From Hyphomicrobiaceae bacterium (lineage in GTDB: Bacteria; Pseudomonadota; Alphaproteobacteria; Rhizobiales; Xanthobacteraceae): a stretch of DNA of 64,000 bases. The stretch spans positions 1 through 64,000 of the forward strand of contig CANJBX010000008.1 in NCBI GenBank assembly GCA_947472885.1, written 5' to 3'. This document shows positions 16,919 to 25,992 of the stretch, piece by piece (position 1 is the first letter of the stretch; each line of letters starts with the position of its first letter). The notes below the pieces were generated by a model. That model saw only the letters and a program-made list of their open reading frames with translations. It was not told the origin of the DNA and ran no database searches. Both the position numbers and the translations under genes were made by a program.

Positions 16919-19039
16919 ATGAGCGGAAATACGTCGAACCACCAAGGGTGGCCTTATAATCTCAAGACCGAAGCGGGCGAGCCTTACGTCATCCCGCAGT
17001 ACGAGCCGCAGAACGGCGTGCTGCGCTGGATCGAATCCCGGCTTCCGATCGGCGGCCTGCTGTTCGGAACGGCGGTTTCGTTCCCGACCCCGCGCAACCT
17101 GAACTACTGGTGGACCTTCGGCGGCATCCTGTCGTTCATGCTGGTGGTGCAGATCATTACCGGCATCGTGCTGGTGATGCACTTCACCCCGCACGTCGAT
17201 ATGGCGTTCAATTCCGTTGAAGCCATCATGCGCGACGTGAACTACGGCTGGCTGTTGCGTTACCTGCACGCCAACGGCGCATCGATGTTCTTCGTTGCCG
17301 TCTACATCCACATGTTCCGCGGCATGTATTACGGCTCCTACAAGGCGCCGCGCGAAATCCTCTGGATCCTCGGCGTCATCATCTACCTGCTGATGATGGC
17401 CACGGGCTTCCTTGGCTACACGCTGCCATGGGGCCAGATGAGCTTCTGGGGCGCCACCGTCATCACCAACTTCTTCTCGGCCATTCCGATCGTTGGTGAG
17501 TCCGTCGTGACCTGGCTGTGGGGCGGCTATGGCATCGGCAATCCGACGCTCCAGCGCTTCTTCTCGCTGCACTACCTGCTGCCGTTCGTGATCGCGGGCG
17601 TCGTCATCCTGCACATCTGGGCGCTGCATGTGGTCGGCCAGAACAATCCGACCGGCGTCGAGCCCAGGACCGTCAAGGACGTGGTTCCGTTCACGCCTTA
17701 CGCCACGGTCAAGGACATGTTCTTCATGTGCGTGTTCTGCGTGGTGTTCGCGTGGTTCGCGTTCTACATCCCGAACTATCTCGGCCATCCCGACAATTAC
17801 ATCCCGGCCAATCCCGGCGTGACCCCGACGCACATCGTGCCGGAATGGTACTACCTGCCGTTCTACGCGATCCTGCGCTCGATCCCGGACAAGCTCGCGG
17901 GCGTCTGCGCGCTGTTCGGCTCGATCCTGCTGCTGGCATTCCTGCCGTGGCTCGATACGTCCAAGGTCAAGTCGGCGACCTATCGCCCGCTGTACCGCCA
18001 GTTCTTCTGGATCTTCGTTGCGACCTGCTTCGTTCTCGGCTGGCTCGGTTCGAAGCCGGCGGAAGGCGGCTACGTCCTCGCCTCGCGCGTGCTGACGGCC
18101 TGGTACTTCATCCATCTGCTGGTGGTGCTGCCGATCCTCGGCTTCGTCGAGACGCCGAAGGCGTTGCCGAATTCGATTTCCGAATCCGTCCTCAAGAAGG
18201 GCAGCGTTGCGGCACTCGTCGCGCTCGTCATCGGTCTTGCGGCGACGTTCGGAATGACCAACTCGGCTTCGGCCCAGGATCACGCGCCGAATCCTCCGGC
18301 GGTGAAGTGGAGCTTCTCGGGTCCGTTCGGCAAGTACGACCGCGGCCAGCTGCAGCGCGGCTTCAAGGTCTATCGCGAAGTCTGCCAGGCCTGTCACTCA
18401 CTGTCGCTGGTGTCGTTCCGCAACCTTGCTGAAAAGGGCGGACCGGAATTCTCCATCGCGCAGGCCGAAGCAGTCGCTGCCGAATACAAGGTCAAGGCCG
18501 AGCCGGACGACAATGGCGACGTCAATGACCGCCCGGCGCGTCTCGCTGACCGCTTCCCGGCGCCGTTCGCCAACGAACAGGCGGCACGCGCGTCCAACGG
18601 CGGCGCCTATCCGCCGGACATGTCCGTGCTGGCCAAGGCGCGCGGCTACGAGCGCGGCTTCCCGCTGTTCATCGCCGACATCTTCACGCAGTATCAGGAA
18701 GGTGGCCCGGATTATCTCGTCGCTGTCCTGACCGGCTACGAGAACCCGCCGGCGGGCTTCAAGCTGCCGTCGGCTTCGAGCTTCTACAACAAGTACTTCC
18801 CCGGCCACGCGATCGGCATGCCGAAGCCGCTGTCGGACGGGCAGGTCGAATACGGCGACGGCGCTCCGGCAACGGTCGATCAGTATTCCAAGGACGTCAC
18901 GGCGTTCCTGATGTGGGCGGCCGAACCGCACCTCGAGGCGCGCAAGCGTCTCGGCCTGCAGGTGCTGGCCTTCCTCATCATCCTGTCGGGCCTCCTGTAT
19001 TTCACCAAGAAGAAGGTGTGGAACGACGTTCACGCGTAA
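16919..19039 (+). CDS. fbcH: Cytochrome b / cytochrome c1 fusion polyprotein
   Basis: A 706-residue precursor carrying both cytochrome b (about residues 1-425) and cytochrome c1 (about 450-706). The b part has eight hydrophobic helices with the histidine pairs for two haems. A second signal sequence, [18 protein letters not shown] ending NSASAQ, precedes c1, and the haem c site is CQACH at 489-493. A last membrane anchor lies near 680-700 ([14 protein letters not shown]). In Bradyrhizobium FbcH is cut into the two proteins at this second signal. The ATG 16919 is preferred over an upstream in-frame codon. Confidence 0.97.
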   Translation: MSGNTSNHQGWPYNLKTEAGEPYVIPQYEPQNGVLRWIESRLPIGGLLFGTAVSFPTPRNLNYWWTFGGILSFMLVVQIITGIVLVMHFTPHVDMAFNSVEAIMRDVNYGWLLRYLHANGASMFFVAVYIHMFRGMYYGSYKAPREILWILGVIIYLLMMATGFLGYTLPWGQMSFWGATVITNFFSAIPIVGESVVTWLWGGYGIGNPTLQRFFSLHYLLPFVIAGVVILHIWALHVVGQNNPTGVEPRTVKDVVPFTPYATVKDMFFMCVFCVVFAWFAFYIPNYLGHPDNYIPANPGVTPTHIVPEWYYLPFYAILRSIPDKLAGVCALFGSILLLAFLPWLDTSKVKSATYRPLYRQFFWIFVATCFVLGWLGSKPAEGGYVLASRVLTAWYFIHLLVVLPILGFVETPKALPNSISESVLKKGSVAALVALVIGLAATFGMTNSASAQDHAPNPPAVKWSFSGPFGKYDRGQLQRGFKVYREVCQACHSLSLVSFRNLAEKGGPEFSIAQAEAVAAEYKVKAEPDDNGDVNDRPARLADRFPAPFANEQAARASNGGAYPPDMSVLAKARGYERGFPLFIADIFTQYQEGGPDYLVAVLTGYENPPAGFKLPSASSFYNKYFPGHAIGMPKPLSDGQVEYGDGAPATVDQYSKDVTAFLMWAAEPHLEARKRLGLQVLAFLIILSGLLYFTKKKVWNDVHA

Positions 19040-19074
19040 GCGTGCAAGCGTCTGTCACACGAATCAGCTTGACC

Positions 19075-19097
19075 AAGGGCCCCGTTTTGGGGCCCTT
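19075..19097 (+). terminator. Hairpin terminator after fbcH
   Basis: AAGGGCCCC and GGGGCCCTT form a strong stem around a short GTTTT loop, 36 bases after the fbcH stop, followed by a short T-rich stretch (CGGTTTTG). It probably ends the petA-fbcH transcript. It lies 30 bases before the mtnP start. Confidence 0.75.
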
Positions 19098-19126
19098 CGG
19101 TTTTGTGCGCCTTGAGGACGAATGAC

Positions 19127-20011
19127 ATGACCAAATCCATCCTCGGCATCATCGGCGGCTCCGGCATCTACGATCTGCCGGGCCTTGAGAATGTGCGTCA
19201 CGAGAAGGTTGCAAGCCCGTGGGGCGAGTCTTCCGCGCCCGTGCGCCTTGGCGAGATGGCCGGCCTGCCGGTCGCCTTCATGCCGCGCCACGACAAGGGC
19301 CACCGGCTGTCGCCCTCCGACATCAACTACCGCGCCAACATCGACGTCCTGAAGCGCGTCGGCGTCACCGACCTGATCTCGCTGTCGGCCTGCGGCTCGT
19401 TCAAGGAAGAGATGCCACCGGGCACCTTCGTGCTGGTCGATCAGTTCGTCGACCGCACCTACAAGCGCGAGAGTTCGTTCTTCGGCAAAGGCTGCGTCGC
19501 GCATGTCTCGATGGCGCATCCGGTTAGCCCACGCCTGCGTATCCACCTTGCGGCCGCCGCCGAAGCCGAGGGCATCGCCTTCGCGCGCGGCGGCACGTAT
19601 CTGTGCATGGAAGGGCCGCAGTTTTCCTCGCTGGCCGAAAGCCTGACCTACAAGGGGCAAGGTTATTCGGTCATCGGCATGACCAACATGCCGGAAGCCA
19701 AACTCGCGCGCGAAGCCGAGATTTGCTATGCGACCGTCGCCATGGTGACGGACTTCGATTGCTGGCACCCCGACCATGACGCGGTCACGGTGCAGGACAT
19801 CATCAAGGTGCTGCTGGCCAATGCGGAGAAGGCCAAGCAGCTGGTCGCGCGCTTCGCCAAGGATTTTCCGCGCGAACATGAGCCGTGCCCAATTGGCTCC
19901 GACCGCGCGCTCGACACCGCGATCATCACGGCCCCGGCAGCGCGCGACCTGGAGCTATTGAAGAAGCTCGATGCGGTGGCGGGCAGGGTGCTGAAGACTG
20001 GGACTATCTAG
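19127..20011 (+). CDS. mtnP: S-methyl-5'-thioadenosine phosphorylase
   Basis: A 294-residue purine nucleoside phosphorylase of the MTAP type, which splits methylthioadenosine into adenine and methylthioribose-1-phosphate. The phosphate/ribose-binding residues are visible in GIIGGSGIYD at the start, MPRHDKGHRLSPSDINYRAN near residue 55, and MEGPQFSSLAES and GMTNMPEAKLAREAE in the middle. The ATG 19127 is preceded by GAGGA. Adenine made here is the substrate of Apt, whose gene lies 1.5 kb downstream beyond a block of accessory DNA. Confidence 0.95.
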   Translation: MTKSILGIIGGSGIYDLPGLENVRHEKVASPWGESSAPVRLGEMAGLPVAFMPRHDKGHRLSPSDINYRANIDVLKRVGVTDLISLSACGSFKEEMPPGTFVLVDQFVDRTYKRESSFFGKGCVAHVSMAHPVSPRLRIHLAAAAEAEGIAFARGGTYLCMEGPQFSSLAESLTYKGQGYSVIGMTNMPEAKLAREAEICYATVAMVTDFDCWHPDHDAVTVQDIIKVLLANAEKAKQLVARFAKDFPREHEPCPIGSDRALDTAIITAPAARDLELLKKLDAVAGRVLKTGTI

Positions 20012-20085
20012 TTGCCTTGATGCTTATGCATAGTCAGACTGTATGCTGTTCCAACCTGTGGCCCACGTTGAGCGTAGGACATCTT

Positions 20086-20688
20086 ATGGTGGGATGGCTG
20101 GCTAAGAAGGCGCAAAACTCTCGCGTCTATATGTGCATCAAAGAAGTGAAGTGGACATTAGAAAGTGCTGATGCGATCCAGCGCGCAATGATTTTAGCTC
20201 TTGCTCAGTTATTGCGGGGGCAAATGGTCAAAGAGAGTAACTTTCCTCTTCAAGTGCTCAATCGTCCACTTGATTATGATCGAGATGAATTGATGCAGGC
20301 TTATGATGGATTTGAGGACATAAGAAATCAGAATAATCAGTTGCTTGAAACAACGAAGAAAAACATGCGCCGGTTTGGCACGAACCTTCCTCAGTTCTCA
20401 ATTGATCATGCAGTTAATGTGGGTAAGAGCGTCGAATTTTGGATGAGCACGCTCGGGGCGGGTGTATGCCCAGAGCGCCGAGATGACGTTCGTGAGATTT
20501 GGTCATACTTGGCAAGTTCATACAGTCATTTGCCAGAGGCGATAGTTGCCCTCCGGAAAGTAGAAGAGCTGACGGCTGAGATGACTGGGTCTGAGGACTA
20601 TGAGATGTTCGATTTGATCGATGAGGATTGGCTGAGGTTTTGTCGGTTTTTTCCAGAAGCGTTTTCTAGAGAACTTCGTTTGGACTAG
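20086..20688 (+). CDS. AT-rich orphan hypothetical protein
   Basis: A 200-residue protein I do not recognise. It looks largely helical and acidic, with no signal peptide, membrane helix or obvious catalytic motif. Its codons are much more AT-rich than those of the flanking genes (many AAT, GAT, TTA, AGA), which suggests recent acquisition. I start it at ATG 20086 because AGGA lies six bases upstream (20076-20079); in-frame ATGs at 20020 and 20026 are possible. It lies just after mtnP and before a toxin-antitoxin pair, in an accessory block between two purine-salvage genes. It may be a cargo or defence-type gene, but nothing shows that directly. Confidence 0.6.
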   Translation: MVGWLAKKAQNSRVYMCIKEVKWTLESADAIQRAMILALAQLLRGQMVKESNFPLQVLNRPLDYDRDELMQAYDGFEDIRNQNNQLLETTKKNMRRFGTNLPQFSIDHAVNVGKSVEFWMSTLGAGVCPERRDDVREIWSYLASSYSHLPEAIVALRKVEELTAEMTGSEDYEMFDLIDEDWLRFCRFFPEAFSRELRLD

Positions 20689-20745
20689 ATCACCCCTTAT
20701 AATATCGAAAGTCAGCGTAGCCCGGATGAGTCCTCGGATCTCGCC

Positions 20746-20832
20746 TTTGGCGCGCCCAAAGATAACTCCGCGAAATTCGGAGGTAGGTTCTCCAATTCCC
20801 GCATATCGCTTCCGCGAAGGTTTCCACCTTCG
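20746..20832. repeat. Hairpin-rich intergenic stretch
   Basis: Between the orphan gene and brnT the 249-base gap holds short palindromes: TTTGG-CGCGC-CCAAA at 20746-20760 and CGAAGGT-TTCC-ACCTTCG at 20815-20832. The upstream GCGTAGCCCGGATGAG resembles parts of dispersed intergenic repeats. I see no convincing gene here. Confidence 0.5.
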
Positions 20833-20890
20833 CCTCCTGGGTTTCGGTGGAGGTGTCGGCAACAGGCCGCTTCATGCGTGCTGCGTGCAA

Positions 20891-20911
20891 TTACATTTGT
20901 ATTTACATTTG
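20891..20911. promoter_or_regulatory. Direct repeats in the brnTA promoter
   Basis: TTACATTTG occurs twice with a 12-base period (20891-20899 and 20903-20911), followed by a third partial TTACA at 20915. A possible -10 (TATGCT, 20921) comes next, 17 bases before the brnT ATG. Repeats at this place could bind the BrnA antitoxin, which autoregulates such operons. Inference from position. Confidence 0.4.
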
Positions 20912-20937
20912 CCATTACACTATGCTAGGCTCTCGCG

Positions 20938-21255
20938 ATGGACCTGCGGATAGCTGGGTTTGATTGGGACCAGGGCAACCGTGACAAGTGTCAAAAACAC
21001 GGGCTTGCGGTCCTCGACATCGAACATGCGCTGCTGCGCGCGCAAAATCTGATTGTCCGTGACGTTAAAAACTCGATTGCCGAGGACCGTTATATTGCCA
21101 TTGGAAAAACCCGGGCGGGGCGTTTTGCTTTTGTGGCTTTCACGCTGCGCCAGAGTGCGGGTGGCCTGAAGCTGCGTCCGATCAGTGCCTGCTACATGCA
21201 CAAGAAGGAGGTCGTCAAATATGAAAAAGAAATTGCCCAAATTCAAAACCGATGA
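20938..21255 (+). CDS. brnT: BrnT family toxin
   Basis: A 105-residue BrnT toxin, a small ribonuclease-fold protein that inhibits translation until bound by BrnA. The family pattern is visible: FDWDQGNRDKCQKHGL at residues 8-23 (usual form F-x-W-D-x-x-K-x-x-x-N-x-x-K-H), then DRYIAIGKTRAGRFAFVAFT and the basic C-terminal LRPISACYMHKKEVVKYE. The frame overlaps the antitoxin gene by 35 bases, the usual arrangement of brnTA. The pair lies in a block inserted between mtnP and apt. Confidence 0.85.
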   Translation: MDLRIAGFDWDQGNRDKCQKHGLAVLDIEHALLRAQNLIVRDVKNSIAEDRYIAIGKTRAGRFAFVAFTLRQSAGGLKLRPISACYMHKKEVVKYEKEIAQIQNR

Positions 21256-21490
21256 TGCGGCCGCGCGCTTTCTCGAAAAGGGCGACCTTTCGGATTACAT
21301 CAATGCCGGGAGCATGCTGCCGGTGCGCTTTGAGTTCGAGAAAAAATCAAAGAGCCTCACCATGCGGCTGCCAGAGTCACTGCTCGATGCGGTGAAGGCA
21401 CGGGCGGTCCGTCAGGGCATTCCGTATCAGCGGTTGATCCGGCAGGTGCTGGAGCATGCGGTCGGAGAAAGCGTGCGGCAGGGGAAGTAA
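21221..21490 (+). CDS. brnA: BrnA/CopG-type antitoxin
   Basis: An 89-residue antitoxin. The C-terminal half carries a ribbon-helix-helix pattern, SLTMRLPESLLDAVKARAVRQ and IPYQRLIRQVLEHAV, for DNA binding and dimerisation. The N-terminal half (KLPKFKTDDAAARFLEK) is the toxin-binding segment typical of BrnA/CopG antitoxins paired with BrnT. The ATG has AAGGAGG at 21205-21211. The protein is expected to neutralise BrnT and repress its own promoter. Confidence 0.87.
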   Translation: MKKKLPKFKTDDAAARFLEKGDLSDYINAGSMLPVRFEFEKKSKSLTMRLPESLLDAVKARAVRQGIPYQRLIRQVLEHAVGESVRQGK

Positions 21491-21558
21491 CGCAAATCCC
21501 TCGCCACTCCGGCCGTGACCGACTAGAACAACCCGTCCGAAATCGAAATGAGTAACCG

Positions 21559-22107
21559 ATGATCAGCCCCGCCGTCGAAAACGACCTGCGCGAAGCCATC
21601 CGCACGATCCCGGATTATCCCAAGCCCGGTATCCTGTTTCGCGATATCACCACGCTCCTTGGCAATGCGCGGGCGTTCCGCCGCACCGTCGATGAACTGG
21701 TGCAGCCCTGGGCTGGCTCCAAGATCGACAAAGTTGCGGGCATGGAAGCGCGCGGCTTCATTCTCGGCGGCGCGGTGGCGCATCAGGTCTCGGCCGGGTT
21801 CATCCCGATCCGCAAGAAGGGCAAGCTGCCGCACAAGCGCGTCTCGATTGCCTATTCGCTGGAATACGGCATCGACGAGATGGAGATGCACGAGGACGCC
21901 GTGGTGAGGGGCGAGAAGGTCATTCTGGTCGATGACCTGATCGCGACCGGCGGCACGGCCGAAGGCGCGGTGAAGCTCCTCAAGCAGCAGGGTGCCGACG
22001 TGCTGGCTGCGTGTTTCGTGATCGACCTGCCGGAACTTGGCGGGGCCGACAAGATCCGTGCGCTCGGCGTGCCGGTCCGCACGCTGGTGTCGTTCGACGG
22101 GCATTGA
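21559..22107 (+). CDS. apt: Adenine phosphoribosyltransferase
   Basis: A 182-residue Apt enzyme that joins adenine and PRPP to give AMP. The N-terminal [20 protein letters not shown] and the PRPP-binding loop [17 protein letters not shown] (about residues 120-138) are characteristic. It is the natural partner of mtnP, which releases adenine from methylthioadenosine; the two genes are often neighbours in Rhizobiales. Here they are separated by the orphan gene and brnTA. It converges with the frameshifted ATPase gene 14 bases downstream. Confidence 0.96.
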   Translation: MISPAVENDLREAIRTIPDYPKPGILFRDITTLLGNARAFRRTVDELVQPWAGSKIDKVAGMEARGFILGGAVAHQVSAGFIPIRKKGKLPHKRVSIAYSLEYGIDEMEMHEDAVVRGEKVILVDDLIATGGTAEGAVKLLKQQGADVLAACFVIDLPELGGADKIRALGVPVRTLVSFDGH

Positions 22108-22121
22108 CCGGATTTGCCGCG

Positions 22122-22879
22122 CTAGGCGTCGGTGCCTGTCAGCAACGGCATGTGGCCGAGCGAATTGCTCAGCTTGTGCATCAGCAGCGCCAGCTCTGAC
22201 TCGCGCAGCTGCCGGAACACCCGCTTCATGAACGTCGCCGTTTCGTCGCGCAGATGGTCGGCGGCACGGCGCGGAATTCACGGAACGAGAACGGTCTGCG
22301 GTCAACCTGCGTGCGCAGCGCCGACGACATCTGCGGGATTTCCAGCGGTAACGGGATTTCCGCCATGGTTGGAAACCGCCGCCGGATTTCCAGGCCGCGC
22401 GAGACCGCGTCGTTGAACACCGGCAGGAATGTCAGCGCCGGGAACTTCTCGCGCAGGATCGCATAGGTCCGCACCGAGATCGGTGACGGGTCGGCGATAT
22501 ACATCACCACCGCCGAAATGCCGCGCGCGCGGGCTTCCTCGGCGAAGCCGATGTCGAAGGCGATGGTGAAGAACTTTTCCAGCACCATGTGGCTGAGATC
22601 GATGACCTTGGTCCTGTCGTCATCGACGATCAGTTCGTCGAACAGCGCGATCTGCCCGCGGGTGTCCTCAAGCGAGCTTTGCCTTGAGATGGTGGGGAGG
22701 AATTCAGAAAGCCCCGGCTCGTAGGGCGACAGGTCATAGCCGACGACGGGTTTGGCTTCCGATTGTCCGATGGCCTTGGCGTTGGACAGGTAGAATTCGG
22801 CTGTCAGCCGGGCAAGCAAGGTCTTTCCGGTGCGCGGGCGGGGCGAACAAACAATGAAAACGTGGGTCGACCCGCTCAT
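22122..22879 (-). pseudogene. ParA-like P-loop ATPase with C-terminal frameshift
   Basis: A P-loop protein of the ParA/MinD-like class beginning MSGSTHVFIVCSPRPRTGKT, with a Walker A in the last residues. It continues for about 200 residues in one frame and then ends in an unlikely basic tail (CATKRRRS). In another frame the strand continues as DHLRDETATFMKRVFRQL and RESELALLMHKLSNSL, a natural amphipathic C terminus, to a stop at 22122. A one-base deletion near 22257-22270 would explain the switch. The gene follows a second ParA-like gene on the same strand. The first 200 residues may still be made; the defect could also be a sequencing error. Confidence 0.65.
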
Positions 22880-23034
22880 GCCGCAGCGCCTTTCCGCCGG
22901 CAAACGGCGGTACGAATCACATCGCTACAGACGCTATTATATCCCAGCCCGCGAGAGGCCGGATCATGATGCCACGACAAAATGATGTCAGCGGCGCGGT
23001 GTGCACAGGAAAATTGGCCAGACGGCGATAGTGG

Positions 23035-23778
23035 CTAGACAGCAATAGCCTTGGCTTCGGTCTCGCCGATGATCTCGCTCAGCTTGATGCGGTCGTACTC
23101 GCCCCAGACATTGCCGAGCCAGTGGCGTACATAGCCGAGCAGCACGAACGAATAGGTGGCGGCTTCCCCGTGCGGGCCCTTGTTGCCGATGAAGGTCAGG
23201 AACGGCACCGAGGCCAGTTCAACCTGCTCGCAGGCCATTTCGTTGAGCTTCGGAATGGTGATTTCGACGGCGTTCTTCACCTTGTGGAAGTAGCTGTCGT
23301 AGGTCGCCTGATCCCATTCGAAGAAGTGCGTGTTATTGATGAAGTTCTTGACCAGGAAATACTTGGAATCCTGAACAAAGGCCGAGGTTTCCGCGATTTC
23401 GTTGAGCGAGGCAATCGACGGCCCGAGGATGTGGAACACTGCCAGCGTGACCTGGTTCTTGCGCGCGGCGTCGATGAAGCCGATGTCGCGCAGCGACTTC
23501 AGGGTCGGAGACAGCAATCCGGCGCGAACATCGATGACGGTGACCTGACTGTCGTTCAGGGTGTCAAAAATCTTCATCTGATCGGGGACCTGATTGAGAT
23601 CGACGATCGAGGTGATTTCGGGGTGGAAGCGCTTGAGCGTGCCGCGCGGCGTCTCGGTGTCGAAGGCGCGAACCGGCACCCGGCGCGCCGCGAAATAATC
23701 GAGCAGCGTGCGGGAAACCGTGGTCTTGCCAACGCCGCCCTTGTCGGCGCCGACGATGATCACTGCCGGCTTAGCCAT
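23035..23778 (-). CDS. ParA/MinD-like ATPase
   Basis: A 247-residue P-loop ATPase with the deviant Walker A KGGVGKTT (residues 13-20) and a ParA-like N terminus, PAVIIVGADKGGVGKTT. The next strands, VRAFDTETPRGTLKRF and VTVIDVRAGLL, fit the Walker A' and B positions. The C-terminal part is not similar to plasmid ParA, and no ParB or centromere-like gene is adjacent, so a chromosome or plasmid partition role is unlikely. The protein lies 155 bases upstream of a second, frameshifted P-loop gene on the same strand. Exact function unknown. Confidence 0.8.
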   Translation of the reverse strand: MAKPAVIIVGADKGGVGKTTVSRTLLDYFAARRVPVRAFDTETPRGTLKRFHPEITSIVDLNQVPDQMKIFDTLNDSQVTVIDVRAGLLSPTLKSLRDIGFIDAARKNQVTLAVFHILGPSIASLNEIAETSAFVQDSKYFLVKNFINNTHFFEWDQATYDSYFHKVKNAVEITIPKLNEMACEQVELASVPFLTFIGNKGPHGEAATYSFVLLGYVRHWLGNVWGEYDRIKLSEIIGETEAKAIAV

Positions 23779-23961
23779 AGCTCACCCCTTGGTGGACATA
23801 ACTTCTACGCAGGATTCCATGGCCAAGCCCGATGCAAGCCAGAATCATTAATATTGATGCTCGCCGCGCGGACGCGCGAAAACAAGTCAAACCGCCGTTC
23901 TATATTGGCGATGCATAGATAATTCTTGTTGTGGCGGTGTCTTTCGCACTCGCACAATGCC

Positions 23962-25203
23962 TTACGGCTTTGGCGTCGTGCCCCACGGACCTTTTCCTGC
24001 GCCATGCGAATCGCCGCCGCCGGGTGACGGGCCGCCCTGGCTGCCCCAGGGACCCGCCGGATCGGACGTTGTGCCGGGGGAGGCGTCCTGCGGCCCGGAC
24101 GCTTCCGGCGGGGTGCCGTCTGCCGTCTGGTCCTCGATCTGCGGTTCGGGGTCGTCGATTTTCCCCGGATCGTGGCCGCCCGCGAACTGCACCAGCGCCG
24201 CCACCCGGCGATCGACCGAAGGGTGGGTGGCAAACAGGTCGGCGAACTCCTCGCGCGGATTATCGACGCACATTTCCATGATGGCCGAGGTCGCGCCGGG
24301 CAACTCGCCGCGGCCCTCGATCTTGCGCAATGCGGTGATCATGGCGTCGGGATTCTTGGTGAGTTCGACCGAGCCGGCGTCGGCCAGCATTTCGCGTGAA
24401 CGCGAGAGCGCCATCCTGATGACGACAGAGAGAAGCCAGGCGAGCGCGATCAGCACGAGCGCGATGACGATCACGATGATCGCGCCGCCGCCGCCTTTCT
24501 TGTCGCTGCTGCCGCTGCTGCTGGAACTGCTTGAGCCGCTGCTCCAGCTGCTGCCTGAACTGCCGGACCCGCCTGAACTGTACGAGCCGCCAGTGCGGCC
24601 CGAATTGAACAGGATGCGGAAGATCATCTCGCCGGCGAACGACACCACGCCGGCGATGATGACGGCAATCACCATGAGGCGCACGTCGCCGTTGCGGATA
24701 TGCGTCAGTTCGTGGCCGAGTACGGCTTCGATCTCGGCGTCATTAAGCCGCTTGATGAGGCCGGTCGTGACCGTGATCGAATATTGCTTCTCGCTCATGC
24801 CCGTGGCGAAGGCGTTGAGTGCGTCGCTTTCCATCACCTTGAGCTTCGGCATCGGAATGCCGCGCGAGATGCAGAGGTTTTCCAGCGCGTTGTAGAGCCT
24901 CGGCTGCTGGTTGCGCGTCACCAGCTCGCCGCCGGTGAGCTGGTCGATCATCGATTGGTGGAATTTATAGGCGATGAATATCCACGCGATGGTGCCGACG
25001 GTAACGAACGGCGCGGCCTGTCTGGTGTCCCAGATCGCATTGGCCATGTACCAGTCGTAGGACTGTTCGGGATAGAGAATGACCCCCGCGATCAATGCGC
25101 CGGCATAGGTCAGCACATAGACCAGGAAGAACAGGCCGATCAGCAGGACGGCTGACCGGACCTTGTTCGACTGGATATGCGTGTAAAGACCGTAGGCGGC
25201 CAT
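23962..25203 (-). CDS. M48 family zinc metallopeptidase (HtpX-like)
   Basis: A 413-residue membrane metallopeptidase related to HtpX, expected to degrade damaged or misfolded membrane proteins. The zinc site is HELTH at residues 164-168, followed by a membrane pair at about 175-198 and 241-262. Between these helices, residues 201-240 form a Ser/Gly-only linker, unusual for the family. Two N-terminal helices lie at about 17-45 and 65-80. The C-terminal 60 residues are Pro/Gly-rich and probably disordered. The gene follows lemA by 30 bases on the same strand, a common pairing. Confidence 0.9.
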   Translation of the reverse strand: MAAYGLYTHIQSNKVRSAVLLIGLFFLVYVLTYAGALIAGVILYPEQSYDWYMANAIWDTRQAAPFVTVGTIAWIFIAYKFHQSMIDQLTGGELVTRNQQPRLYNALENLCISRGIPMPKLKVMESDALNAFATGMSEKQYSITVTTGLIKRLNDAEIEAVLGHELTHIRNGDVRLMVIAVIIAGVVSFAGEMIFRILFNSGRTGGSYSSGGSGSSGSSWSSGSSSSSSSGSSDKKGGGGAIIVIVIALVLIALAWLLSVVIRMALSRSREMLADAGSVELTKNPDAMITALRKIEGRGELPGATSAIMEMCVDNPREEFADLFATHPSVDRRVAALVQFAGGHDPGKIDDPEPQIEDQTADGTPPEASGPQDASPGTTSDPAGPWGSQGGPSPGGGDSHGAGKGPWGTTPKP

Positions 25204-25233
25204 CGGCCTTGCCGATCATGCTTCAGGAGAAAG

Positions 25234-25797
25234 CTAAAACTTGACCTGCGGCGCCTGGTCGAGCGCCTTGCGGTCCTCGCCAAGGTCGAAGAACGGCCGC
25301 TGGTGGAAACCGAAGATGCCGGCGAACAGCGCGGCCGGGAATTGCTGGATGCCCGCATTGTATTCGGAGACCGCGTTGTTGAAGTAACGGCGCGCGGCGG
25401 CGAGCTTGTTCTCGATGTCGCCGAGTTCGGTCTGTAACTGGAGGAAGTTCTGGTTGGCCTTGAGGTCGGGATAGGCTTCCGACAGCGCGAACAGTTGCCG
25501 CAGCGCGCCGCTCAACATGTTTTCAGCCGCGACCTTGGCCTCGGTCGAAGGGGCGGCGATGGCGGCGTTGCGCGCCTTCACCACATCGTCGAGCGTGCCG
25601 CGCTCGTGCGAGGCATAGCCCTTCACGGTTTCGATCAGGTTCGGGATCAGGTCGTGGCGCTGCTTCAGCTGCACGTCGATGTCGGCGAACGACTGGTTGG
25701 TCCGCTGCGCCATGGCGACGAGGCTGTTGTAGGTCATGATCGCCCACAGGACGATGACGCCGATAATGCCGAGGACGACCCAGGTAGTGGTGGACAT
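25234..25797 (-). CDS. LemA family protein
   Basis: A 187-residue LemA protein: one N-terminal membrane helix (about residues 5-25, VVLGIIGVIVLWAIMTYNSL) followed by a long alpha-helical domain outside or at the membrane. The conserved N-x-x-V-x-x-x-x-x-x-x-x-x-x-F-A-D-I-D-V-Q-L-K-Q-R-H-D-L-I-P-N pattern is clearly present near residues 24-54. LemA genes commonly sit directly before M48 peptidase genes, as here, but their role is unproven. It starts the LemA/M48 pair. Confidence 0.92.
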   Translation of the reverse strand: MSTTTWVVLGIIGVIVLWAIMTYNSLVAMAQRTNQSFADIDVQLKQRHDLIPNLIETVKGYASHERGTLDDVVKARNAAIAAPSTEAKVAAENMLSGALRQLFALSEAYPDLKANQNFLQLQTELGDIENKLAAARRYFNNAVSEYNAGIQQFPAALFAGIFGFHQRPFFDLGEDRKALDQAPQVKF

Positions 25798-25992
25798 CGT
25801 TGCGCTCCAGAAAATCGTTGCTAGACGGCAATAGGAACCGCACCGCCGCCAGGGTGCGTCACGCGTTGCGTACCGGAGTGTGGCAGCAACAACTGGCCAA
25901 ATCTATGTCGGATATCACAGCCGCCAAGCCCAAAAAGACGGCCGCAGGCTGGCGGTTCTACTGGCCGCCGCGAATGGCCGGGCAAGCTGCAG

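Noticed and set aside
16850-18397. Long minus-strand frame antisense to fbcH
   Set aside because: Composition is typical of a GC-rich shadow frame (His/Arg/Gln/Glu-rich) and lies wholly within clear bc1 genes.
20690-20890. 66-codon minus-strand frame upstream of brnT
   Set aside because: It coincides with a hairpin-rich repeat and is not supported by a start site or family.
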